The position numbers and the translations under genes were made by a program. The notes under the pieces were generated by a model. The model made no database searches. It had not been told where the DNA came from and saw nothing but the letters and a program-made list of their open reading frames with translations. A stretch of DNA of 64,000 nucleotides, taken from NCBI RefSeq assembly GCF_024666615.1, contig NZ_CP088297.1, forward strand, positions 558,001 through 622,000, in the 5' to 3' direction. Positions 52,054 to 59,059 of the stretch are shown here, piece after piece (the first letter of the stretch is position 1; each line of letters starts with the position of its first letter). The DNA comes from Aquabacterium sp. J223. GTDB taxonomy: Bacteria > Pseudomonadota > Gammaproteobacteria > Burkholderiales > Burkholderiaceae_C.

Positions 52054-52728
52054 TCACCGCTCGTCCTGTCCGCGCTTGCGCGCCGCCTTGCGCGCCGCGG
52101 CCCGGCCTGCCGGCGCCTTGGCGGCGGCGGTGGCGGGCGTGTCGTCGCCGCCGCCCGACGGGTCGGTCCGGGTCGAGGCCTCGTTGGCCGCCGTGGCGGG
52201 GGCTGCGGGCTGCTGGCCGGCGAAAGCCGCCCCGTCCCGCAGGGCCTGCGTCGCCAGGCTGGTGAACTGCTCGGTGAGCGAGCCCCACCAGCGCATCGGG
52301 TCGACGGCGGGCGGGGCGTCGCCCCCGCTGGCGGCATCGGCACCGCCGGCCGCCGCGGGTGCATCGGCGGCGGCCGCTGGCGCGGTCGGCGTGGTGGACG
52401 TGGTGGGCGGTGTGGCGGTGGGCCGCGCCATCAGCGACTCCCGCAGGTCGTCCATGCGGACGTTCATCGTGCGCAGGGTGGTGAGCGTCATCTTCTGCAC
52501 CTCCAGCGCCTGGATGGTGGTGGTCAGCATGCGGGCGTTCTGCTCCAGCCAGAACTGCACCGTGCGCAGCTCGCTGATGCGCTTGTCGAGCTCGGCCGGG
52601 TCGAGGGTGGGGGTGACCCACTGGCCGACGCCGGGCAGCGCGGCGCCGGCGTTCTTCATCAGGCTTTGCATGAAGTCGAGGCCCGGACCGAAGCCGGCGG
52701 TGAAGGGGCTGAAGGGGGAGTCGGCCAT
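52054..52728 (-). CDS. PhaM-like polyhydroxybutyrate granule protein
   Basis: 224 residues. The N-terminal domain (FGPGLDFMQSLMKNAG, LDKRISELRTVQFWLEQNAR) and the helical region to residue 100 match PhaM, the activator of PHB synthase that also ties granules to DNA. The C-terminus AGRAAARKAARKRGQ is lysine/arginine-rich, consistent with DNA binding; the middle is a long Ala/Pro/Thr linker. Implies PHB storage, though no pha genes are in the window. Confidence 0.85.
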   Translation of the reverse strand: MADSPFSPFTAGFGPGLDFMQSLMKNAGAALPGVGQWVTPTLDPAELDKRISELRTVQFWLEQNARMLTTTIQALEVQKMTLTTLRTMNVRMDDLRESLMARPTATPPTTSTTPTAPAAAADAPAAAGGADAASGGDAPPAVDPMRWWGSLTEQFTSLATQALRDGAAFAGQQPAAPATAANEASTRTDPSGGGDDTPATAAAKAPAGRAAARKAARKRGQDER

Positions 52729-52808
52729 GTCGCAGGGCAGGTGGGTGTCGGCCGCCGATGCTAGCCCCGCGGGACGGCGGCCGCGAGGGCGCGAGCCCCA
52801 GGGCCGCG

Positions 52809-53294
52809 TCAGCGCCGGCGCAGGTCGATGCGCAGCCGACCCTCCGACTGCTCCCAGCGCAGGCGGCCGAGCACGTCCATGCCGAGGATCGCCACGGCGC
52901 CTCGCTCCCCCAGGCCGTCGAGCGCGATCAGCCGCAGCCGCTGCACCGCCAGGCCGCCGTCCAGGTCCAGGTCGGCCAGCACCACCCGGCCCTGCACCGG
53001 ACCGCCGGCCGTCTGCAGCGTGACGGTGCCTTGCTCCGGCAGGCCGAGGCTGCGGGCCAGGGTGGTGGAGACGGCCGACTGCGTCGCGCCGGTGTCGACC
53101 AGGAAGTCGACCGCCCGGCCCTGCAGCCGGCCGGGCCAGTGGTAGTGGCCGTCGGCGCCCCGGCGCAGCACCACCGACTCGCCCTGCAGTTCGAAACGGG
53201 TGGCCGCCTGCCGATGTTCCCAGGTCTTGAAGCCGAGGAAGACGGCGGTGGTGACGAGCAGCCAGACGGTGAGCAGCTTCAGGCCGTGCCGCAT
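52809..53294 (-). CDS. Membrane-anchored retropepsin-like aspartic protease
   Basis: 161 residues. One N-terminal membrane helix (KLLTVWLLVTTAVFLGF). The single catalytic motif VDTGATQSAVS (about residue 70) and the later GMDVLG block mark clan AA proteases of the TIGR02281 type, which work as dimers. Probable periplasmic active site. The start overlaps the stop of the preceding FAH-family gene (TGATG), so the two are co-expressed. Confidence 0.88.
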   Translation of the reverse strand: MRHGLKLLTVWLLVTTAVFLGFKTWEHRQAATRFELQGESVVLRRGADGHYHWPGRLQGRAVDFLVDTGATQSAVSTTLARSLGLPEQGTVTLQTAGGPVQGRVVLADLDLDGGLAVQRLRLIALDGLGERGAVAILGMDVLGRLRWEQSEGRLRIDLRRR

Positions 53295-54175
53295 CAGGCC
53301 TCGCGGGTGGCGTTGCCGTCGTCGGCCGCTTCGGGCACGCCTTCGTCGGTGGCGGCCGGTGCCCGCAGCCTCGTCGTGATGGCGCCGAACAGGTCCGCGC
53401 CATGGTCGCCGTGCGCCGCCAGCCGCAACCGGTCGTGGACCGTGAGGCCTGCCGCGTCGCCAGCCGGCACGCCGGTGGCGACGATGCTGCCCGGCGCCAG
53501 GGGATGCCGCCGCGCCAGGGCGGCCAGCAGCGGCCCGAGCGGCAGCGCGGTGCCGAGGTCCGGCGGGTCGAGGCGGCCGCGATCGACCTGGACGTCCACG
53601 GCCCGGTGCAGCCGCCCCCCGCGCCAGGCGGCGCCCGCTTCGTCGGGCGTGACCGCCACCGGCGCGAAGGCGGTCGCCGGGCGACGGTCCCACGCGCCGA
53701 CACCGTCGCCGTCCAACCGCCAGGCGCCGGCCAGGAGCAGCAGGCGCACACCGTCCAGCGCCTGGTCGGCGCCGGCGCCCGCCGGCACGTCACCGGTGAC
53801 GGCCGCCAGCAGGACGGCGACGCCCAGCCGCTCCTGCGGCCCGGCGGCCGGCGCTGGCGCGTGCGGCCCGAGCAGCGCGTCGGCGCGGACCAGCGCCGGG
53901 TCGGCCGGCCCGTCGGCCCACCCTTCGGCGAACAACGCAGCGCGCGGCAGCGGCGCCAGGCACTGGGCGGGGTCGAAGGCGAAGGCATGCCGCGCCCGGC
54001 CGGCGTTGAGCGCCTCGTACAGCGACTCCAGCTGGGGTGAGAGGAAGTTCCAGTCGTCGAGCACCGCCTGCAGCCGGCCGGCGATGCCGTTGGCGATGCA
54101 GGCGCTGCTCAGGTCGCGCGAGACGACGACCAGCTGGCCGTCGCGGGAGCCGTCGTTCAGGCTGGCGAGTTTCAT
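53294..54175 (-). CDS. Fumarylacetoacetate hydrolase-family protein, apparently without metal ligands
   Basis: 293 residues. The N-terminal DUF2437-like part is well kept (MKLASLNDGSRDGQLVVVSR, LDDWNFLSPQLESLYEALNA, RHAFAFDPAQCLAPLPRA), as are TGDVP, DQALDGVRLL and PATAFAPVAVTPDE. Active FAH enzymes have an acidic metal triad in a FEAEVAV-like segment just before TGDVP; here that segment reads LGVAVLLAAVTGDVP, with no Glu, and the usual ANDVS is replaced by AGAWR. The protein is about 40 residues shorter than typical. It is probably non-catalytic or changed in function. Confidence 0.8.
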   Translation of the reverse strand: MKLASLNDGSRDGQLVVVSRDLSSACIANGIAGRLQAVLDDWNFLSPQLESLYEALNAGRARHAFAFDPAQCLAPLPRAALFAEGWADGPADPALVRADALLGPHAPAPAAGPQERLGVAVLLAAVTGDVPAGAGADQALDGVRLLLLAGAWRLDGDGVGAWDRRPATAFAPVAVTPDEAGAAWRGGRLHRAVDVQVDRGRLDPPDLGTALPLGPLLAALARRHPLAPGSIVATGVPAGDAAGLTVHDRLRLAAHGDHGADLFGAITTRLRAPAATDEGVPEAADDGNATREA

Positions 54176-54267
54176 GGTCCGGGGGTCCGGTGCGGGAGGG
54201 GGAGGTCGTCGCCGACGATTGTGCGGTGCACCGGTGGCCGGCCTTCGGCGTTGGAGGACCTCCGCCC

Positions 54268-54313
54268 GTCGTTCCCCCTTTGTCGTTCTCCCTTCTTTGT
54301 CGTTCTCCCTTTT
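54268..54313. repeat. Three tandem pyrimidine-rich repeats in a divergent promoter region
   Basis: Units GTCGTTCCCCCTTT (54268-54281), GTCGTTCTCCCTTCTTT (54282-54298) and GTCGTTCTCCCTTTT (54299-54313). They lie between the FAH-like gene (minus, start 54175) and the DUF3108 gene (plus, TTG start 54312), the last unit touching the TTG. They may be operator repeats or a slippage-prone tract. Confidence 0.6.
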
Positions 54314-55400
54314 GTCCCTGCGCCGCCTGCCCCGTCCTGTCCTGTTGGCCCTGCTGGCGGCCGCCGTGCTGCTGCTGCACCTGCTGCTGCTGGGCGGCTG
54401 GCCGCGCTTCGAGGCGGCGCCGCCCGCCGCGTGGCCCTCGGCGTCGCCCGGCGCCGCCGGCCGTGCGCCATCGGTGCGGCTGTCCGCGCGGACGGCCGAC
54501 GAGGTCCGTCCGGCCCCTCCCGACCCGACCCCTGCGGCCGCGCCCGTCGACATGCCGGCGGCCGCGCCTCGCCGGGCCGCCGCCGTGGCGCGATCGGCAC
54601 CCCGGCCTGTGACGGCCCCGGTGATCGCGGCGCCCGCGGTGGCCGACGAGCCGCCGGTGGCCCCGCCCCCCTCCCTGGCACTCGTCGCGGCGACGGCGGT
54701 GGCGTCTTCGCCGGCGGCGCCGACCGTGGCCGAGCCCGCCGCCCCGGCGCCGTCGCCGCCCGTGTACGACACCCGGCCGCCGGGGCCCCGGCGCTGGTCG
54801 GTGCAGCTGCGGCGTGGCGGGCTGGCCGGCGAGGGCGAACTCGTCTGGGCGCCTGACCAGGGCGGCTACGCGCTGAGCCTGGAGGGTCGCGTCGGTCCGC
54901 TGCCGGTGCTGGACTGGCGCAGCAGCGGCCGCCTGGGTCCGCACGGCCTGGCGCCCGAGCGTTTCGTCGACAAGCGGCGCGGCCGGGGCGCCCAGGCGGC
55001 CAACTTCGATGCGCCGCAGGCCCGCATCACCTACTCCGGCCAGCACCCGCCGCAGCCGCTGCCGGCCGGGGCGCAGGACCGGCTGAGCGTGCTGCTGCAG
55101 CTGGCCGCGATCGTCGCCGCCGACCCGGCGCTGAACCGGCCCGGCGCGCAGATCGACCTCTGGGTCAGTGGCGCACGCGGCGACGCCGACCTCTGGCGCT
55201 TCGTCGTCGAGGGGCCGGACCGCGTGCCGCAGGCCGGCGGCCCGGTGCCCGCGCTGCGCCTGCACCGCGAGCCGCGCCATGGCCAGGACCTGCGGGTGCA
55301 GTTGTGGCTGGCGGCGTCGGGCGAGCACCTGCCGCTGCGCATGGCGCTGACGCCGGTGGCCGGTGGCGACGCGCTGGACCTGCTGCTGCAGCCGCAGTGA
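54312..55400 (+). CDS. DUF3108-family protein with Pro/Ala-rich linker
   Basis: 362 residues from TTG 54312. An N-terminal membrane helix (PVLLALLAAAVLLLHLLLLGG), a Pro/Ala-rich linker of about 120 residues, and a C-terminal DUF3108 beta domain (RRWSVQLRRGGLAGEGELVW to the end). DUF3108 proteins are anchored in the envelope and of unknown function. No ATG or GTG fits the helix start, so TTG is the best choice, and the pyrimidine repeat directly before it lacks a Shine-Dalgarno. Confidence 0.8.
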   Translation: MSLRRLPRPVLLALLAAAVLLLHLLLLGGWPRFEAAPPAAWPSASPGAAGRAPSVRLSARTADEVRPAPPDPTPAAAPVDMPAAAPRRAAAVARSAPRPVTAPVIAAPAVADEPPVAPPPSLALVAATAVASSPAAPTVAEPAAPAPSPPVYDTRPPGPRRWSVQLRRGGLAGEGELVWAPDQGGYALSLEGRVGPLPVLDWRSSGRLGPHGLAPERFVDKRRGRGAQAANFDAPQARITYSGQHPPQPLPAGAQDRLSVLLQLAAIVAADPALNRPGAQIDLWVSGARGDADLWRFVVEGPDRVPQAGGPVPALRLHREPRHGQDLRVQLWLAASGEHLPLRMALTPVAGGDALDLLLQPQ

Positions 55401-55534
55401 CCTGCTGCTCGACGTGTCGGGGCCGCCCGACACGCCGACCCATCGCCGCGTCCTTGGCTTGAATCCTGCAGCGATCGCCTCACCTGTCCACCCAACGCCG
55501 GCGCTGCGCCGGCCCGTCCAACGAGGTGACGACC

Positions 55535-55807
55535 ATGCAGATGCTCTACAACTCCGACAACTTCGTGGTCGTGCAGATGGACGTGCCCGAGCACCTGGCC
55601 GCCCGCGGCGAGGGGCCGCTGCTGGGGGGCGGTTACGAGATCGTCGACAAGTTCGCCAAGAAGGAGATCTTCCTGCAGGGCGACATGGCCCAGCACTTCA
55701 AGGACGGCGTCGAAGCCCTGATTCGCGACGAACCGTCGGAAGAGGAACTGGACGACTTCATCGGCCGCTTCACGACGCTGGCCCAGCAGCCCGTCATCCT
55801 GCATTGA
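55535..55807 (+). CDS. DUF3567-family small protein
   Basis: 90 residues, MQMLYNSDNFVVVQMDVPEH and the DKFAKKEIFLQGDMAQHFKD block are typical of this betaproteobacterial family of unknown function. ATG 55535 follows GAGGTGA by about six bases and gives the family's usual length; GTG 55526 is a weaker alternative. Soluble, acidic C-terminal half. Stands alone. Confidence 0.9.
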   Translation: MQMLYNSDNFVVVQMDVPEHLAARGEGPLLGGGYEIVDKFAKKEIFLQGDMAQHFKDGVEALIRDEPSEEELDDFIGRFTTLAQQPVILH

Positions 55808-56004
55808 CGGACGCCTGCGCGCGCCCCGCCACGTCGGCCTGACGGCAACTTCGGCCTCCCGTTCCCGGGCCGGCGTCGGCCGGCACCTACAGCGGCGCGA
55901 GCGGTCCTGACGCCATCGGCGCCGGCCACCGGCGGACAAGGGCTTGTCCCCGGCGGCCCGGCTGGGCCAAGATGGTCCGCCCTGCATCGCCGCGCGCACA
56001 GCCC

Positions 56005-58317
56005 ATGCCCCGCTCCACCGCCTCGACGGCCGTCGTGCTGTCGCCCGGCCTGGCCCAGGCCCCGGTGCTCGACCGCATGGCCTCTCACTTCGTGCTGGCG
56101 CTGACCGTGCAGCATGCGGCGCGGCTCGGTCCGCGGCGCGACTGGAACAGCCTGCTGTCGCTGGTCGGCCGGCACCTGGCCTGGCCGCCGGCCGTGCTGG
56201 CGCGGCTGCGGGCCTTCCTGCTGCGCCGCTGCCGCGCGCAGTCGCCCTGGCGCGGGCAGGAGGCGCTGGACGACGTGGCCTGGCTGGCGCGCCACGGCGT
56301 CTGGCGCGGTCCCTATGAAGAGGGCACGCTCTTCTTCTACCTCGACGAATACGCCAAGGACGCGCCGAAGGACCTGATGGCCGTGCTGCAGGCCACCGCC
56401 GACTGGCTGCGCAAGAGCCTGCAGCGCGAGTCGACCCGGGTGCAGCAGAACATCGACCTGCTCGGTGGCCTGCTGCAGCTCAACCCGGCCGAACGCGCGC
56501 TGCTGCTCTACGGCACGCTGGCCCGCTACCAGCGCGACCTGCGCGGCCTGCTGGTCGAGTTCAAGGTGGCGAACGCGCAGGAGGCCTACGCGGTGCTGGC
56601 GCAGGTGGCCGGCGTCGACGAGCGCGAGGTGGCCGAGGCGCTGCGCGCCGGCTCCCGGCTGGAGCGGGTGGGCATGGTCGAGAACCTGATCTCCGAACAC
56701 AACATCACCGACCTGGCCGACCTGATGAAGGTCAGCGACCAGCTGCCGCCGGTGCTGATGCGCGAGTACGCCGAGGCGTCCGAGCTGATGGCGGTCTTCA
56801 CCAAGCCCTCGGCGCCGAGCGCGCTGACGGCCACCGACTTCGCCTTCATCGCCGACGACGTGGCGGTGCTCACCGCGCTGCTGAAGCACGCGGTGCAGCG
56901 GCGCGAGACCGGCGTCAACGTGCTGCTGTACGGCCCGCCGGGCACCGGCAAGACGGAACTGGCCAAGGTGGCCGCACAGGCGGCCGGGCTCCAGCTCTAC
57001 GAGGTCGAGTACGCCGACCGCGACGGCCACCCGCTGTCCGGCCGCGACCGCTACCGCTCGCTGCAGCTGAGCCAGGTCTTCCTCAAGGGCAGCGCCGACG
57101 TGGCGCTGCTGTTCGACGAGGTCGAGGACGTCTTCCCCAGCATGGGCGGCGAGGCCGCGGCCTGGCTGGCGCGCCTGGAGTCGGCCGATGGCCCGGTGGG
57201 CAGCGCTCACAGCGTCTCCGGCAAGGCCTGGGTCAACCAGATGCTGGAGACCAACGCGGTGCCGGTGGTCTGGATCACCAACCGCATCGAGCAGATCGAC
57301 CCCGCCTTCCGCCGCCGCTTCCAGTACCACCTGGCGTTGAACTCGCCGCCGCCTGGGGCACGCGAGGCGCTGGTGGCGCGGGCGCTGGAAGGCGTGGCCA
57401 TCGACACCGCCTTCGCCGCCGGCCTGGCCGAGCGCCGGGGCCTCACGCCGGCGCAGATCCGCACCGCGGTGCGCTTCGCCCGACTGGCCGCCGGCGACGG
57501 GCAGCCGCTGGAGCCGCTGATCGAGCGCCAGTTGCACCATGCCGACCAGGCGCTGGGCCGCGGCGCCCGCGAGCGTGGCCCGCGGGCCTGCGTGACCACC
57601 TACGACCTGTCGCTGCTGAACCTGGAGACCCGTTTCGCCGTGCCGGCGGTGATCGAGGCGCTGCGCCGGCGCGGCCACGGCACGCTGTGCTTCCACGGCC
57701 CGCCCGGGACCGGCAAGACCGCGCTGGCCGAGCACATCGCCCAGGCGCTGCAGCGGCCGCTGCTGGTGCGGCAGGCCAGCGACCTGATGAGCAAGTTCGT
57801 CGGCGAGACCGAGGCCAACCTGGCGCGGCTGTTCGAGGAGGCCGAGCGCGAGCAGGCGGTGCTGCTGCTCGACGAGGCCGACAGCTTCCTGCGCAGCCGC
57901 CGCCGCGCCGAGCGCAGCTACGAGGTCACCGAAGTCAACGAGATGCTGCAGGGCATGGAGCGCTTCGCCGGCATCTTCGTCTGCACCACCAACCTGTTCG
58001 AGGAACTGGACGAGGCGGCGCTGCGGCGCTTCACCTTCAAGGTCCGCTTCGCGCCGCTGACCGGTATCCAGCGCGAACGCATGTTCGTGGCCGAGGCGCT
58101 GGCCGGCGAGGCCACGGCCCTGGACGACGAACAGCGCCGCCGCCTCGCCGCGCTCGACCAGCTGACCCCCGGGGACTTCGCCGCCGTGCGCCAGCAGGTG
58201 GAGATCCTCGGCGTGCCCTTCGAGCCCGACGAGTTCCTGTCGCAGCTCGAAGGCGAGCACCGGGTCAAGCCGCAGGTGCGCGAGCGGCGCAGCATCGGCT
58301 TCCGGGCCGGCGGCTAG
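56005..58317 (+). CDS. Double AAA-family ATPase of unknown function
   Basis: 770 residues from ATG 56005 (ATG 55972 possible). The first 300 residues are an alpha-helical N-domain without recognised fold. AAA module 1: GPPGTGKTELAK (about 309), Walker B LLFDEVEDVFP (about 368), sensor VVWITNRIEQID. AAA module 2: GPPGTGKTALAEH (about 566), Walker B LLLDEADSFLRSR (about 619), VCTTNLFEELDEAALRRF. Module 1 has DEVE rather than DEAD/DExD, possibly a weaker ATPase. No protease or known partner is nearby. Its stop overlaps the convergent gene's stop within a single CTAG. Confidence 0.85.
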   Translation: MPRSTASTAVVLSPGLAQAPVLDRMASHFVLALTVQHAARLGPRRDWNSLLSLVGRHLAWPPAVLARLRAFLLRRCRAQSPWRGQEALDDVAWLARHGVWRGPYEEGTLFFYLDEYAKDAPKDLMAVLQATADWLRKSLQRESTRVQQNIDLLGGLLQLNPAERALLLYGTLARYQRDLRGLLVEFKVANAQEAYAVLAQVAGVDEREVAEALRAGSRLERVGMVENLISEHNITDLADLMKVSDQLPPVLMREYAEASELMAVFTKPSAPSALTATDFAFIADDVAVLTALLKHAVQRRETGVNVLLYGPPGTGKTELAKVAAQAAGLQLYEVEYADRDGHPLSGRDRYRSLQLSQVFLKGSADVALLFDEVEDVFPSMGGEAAAWLARLESADGPVGSAHSVSGKAWVNQMLETNAVPVVWITNRIEQIDPAFRRRFQYHLALNSPPPGAREALVARALEGVAIDTAFAAGLAERRGLTPAQIRTAVRFARLAAGDGQPLEPLIERQLHHADQALGRGARERGPRACVTTYDLSLLNLETRFAVPAVIEALRRRGHGTLCFHGPPGTGKTALAEHIAQALQRPLLVRQASDLMSKFVGETEANLARLFEEAEREQAVLLLDEADSFLRSRRRAERSYEVTEVNEMLQGMERFAGIFVCTTNLFEELDEAALRRFTFKVRFAPLTGIQRERMFVAEALAGEATALDDEQRRRLAALDQLTPGDFAAVRQQVEILGVPFEPDEFLSQLEGEHRVKPQVRERRSIGFRAGG

Positions 58318-58973
58318 GCAGCGTCCAGCCGCGCAAAACGCGGCACCCGCCGCCCCGCCACCTCGACCTGCTCCACGAACATGGCATGGGGCCGCACCCA
58401 CAGCCCGCGCGCGCCGTACAGCGCGCGGTACAGCACCAGCGGCTCCCGCGTCTCGCTGTGGCGCACGAGGCCGAGGACCTCGTAGTCCCCGCCCTTGTGG
58501 TGGCGATAACGGCCTGACGGCAGCGACGGCAGGGCGGGCAGGTCCGCATCGCGCACGTCCTGCGACGTCGCCGGCGTGGGCGACGGGCGACCCTCGTCGT
58601 GCTCGGGCAGGCCGTCGCACAGGTGCAACCACGGCAACCGGCGCGAGGCCCAGGTGTGGTCCTCGGGCGGCAGGCGTCCGGGCTCGTCCAGGCTGCCGGT
58701 GGTGACGTCGATCTCGTCGGGCGCGAGGTCGCTGGCGAAGGTGAGCTGCGTGCCGCAACGCGCGCAGAAGCCGCGTTCGCCATGCACGCTGGACCGGTGT
58801 CGCGCCGGCTCGCCCTGCCGCAGGCGAAGGTCGCGCCGTGCCACGCTGAACCACGCCACGGCAGGGGCGCCGCTGCTGCGCCGGCACAGCGCGCAATGGC
58901 ACAGCGTCGAATCGAAGGGCGTGCCGTGCGCTTCGTACCGCACCGCGCCGCAAAGACAGCCGCCGGTCAGCAC
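58314..58973 (-). CDS. GFA-domain protein fused to DUF1653
   Basis: 219 residues. N-terminal Gfa-like zinc domain (GGCLCGAVRYEAHG, CHCALCRRSSGAP, GFCARCGTQLTF; residues 5-75) followed by a DUF1653 domain (GRYRHHKGGDYEVLGLVRHS, LVLYRALYG; residues about 150-210). GFA proteins were named for glutathione-dependent formaldehyde activation, an activity not proven for most. DUF1653 is usually a separate small protein. The stop shares CTAG (58314-58317) with the convergent ATPase gene. Confidence 0.85.
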   Translation of the reverse strand: MLTGGCLCGAVRYEAHGTPFDSTLCHCALCRRSSGAPAVAWFSVARRDLRLRQGEPARHRSSVHGERGFCARCGTQLTFASDLAPDEIDVTTGSLDEPGRLPPEDHTWASRRLPWLHLCDGLPEHDEGRPSPTPATSQDVRDADLPALPSLPSGRYRHHKGGDYEVLGLVRHSETREPLVLYRALYGARGLWVRPHAMFVEQVEVAGRRVPRFARLDAA

Positions 58974-59059
58974 CGAACGCCCCCGTGGCTCGGGGCGGCG
59001 GCCAGGGCCTTGGTCATGGCAGTTCTCCAGCTCGGTTCATCGCTCATTCGCGTTGGCCG

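Noticed and set aside
53294-54175. Calling the FAH-family gene a pseudogene
   Set aside because: The frame is intact, overlaps the next gene neatly and conserved blocks remain; loss of metal ligands alone suggests changed function, not decay.
55633-58953. Long minus-strand open frame opposite the double-AAA gene
   Set aside because: No recognisable domains and composition typical of a shadow frame; the plus-strand ATPase has intact motifs throughout.
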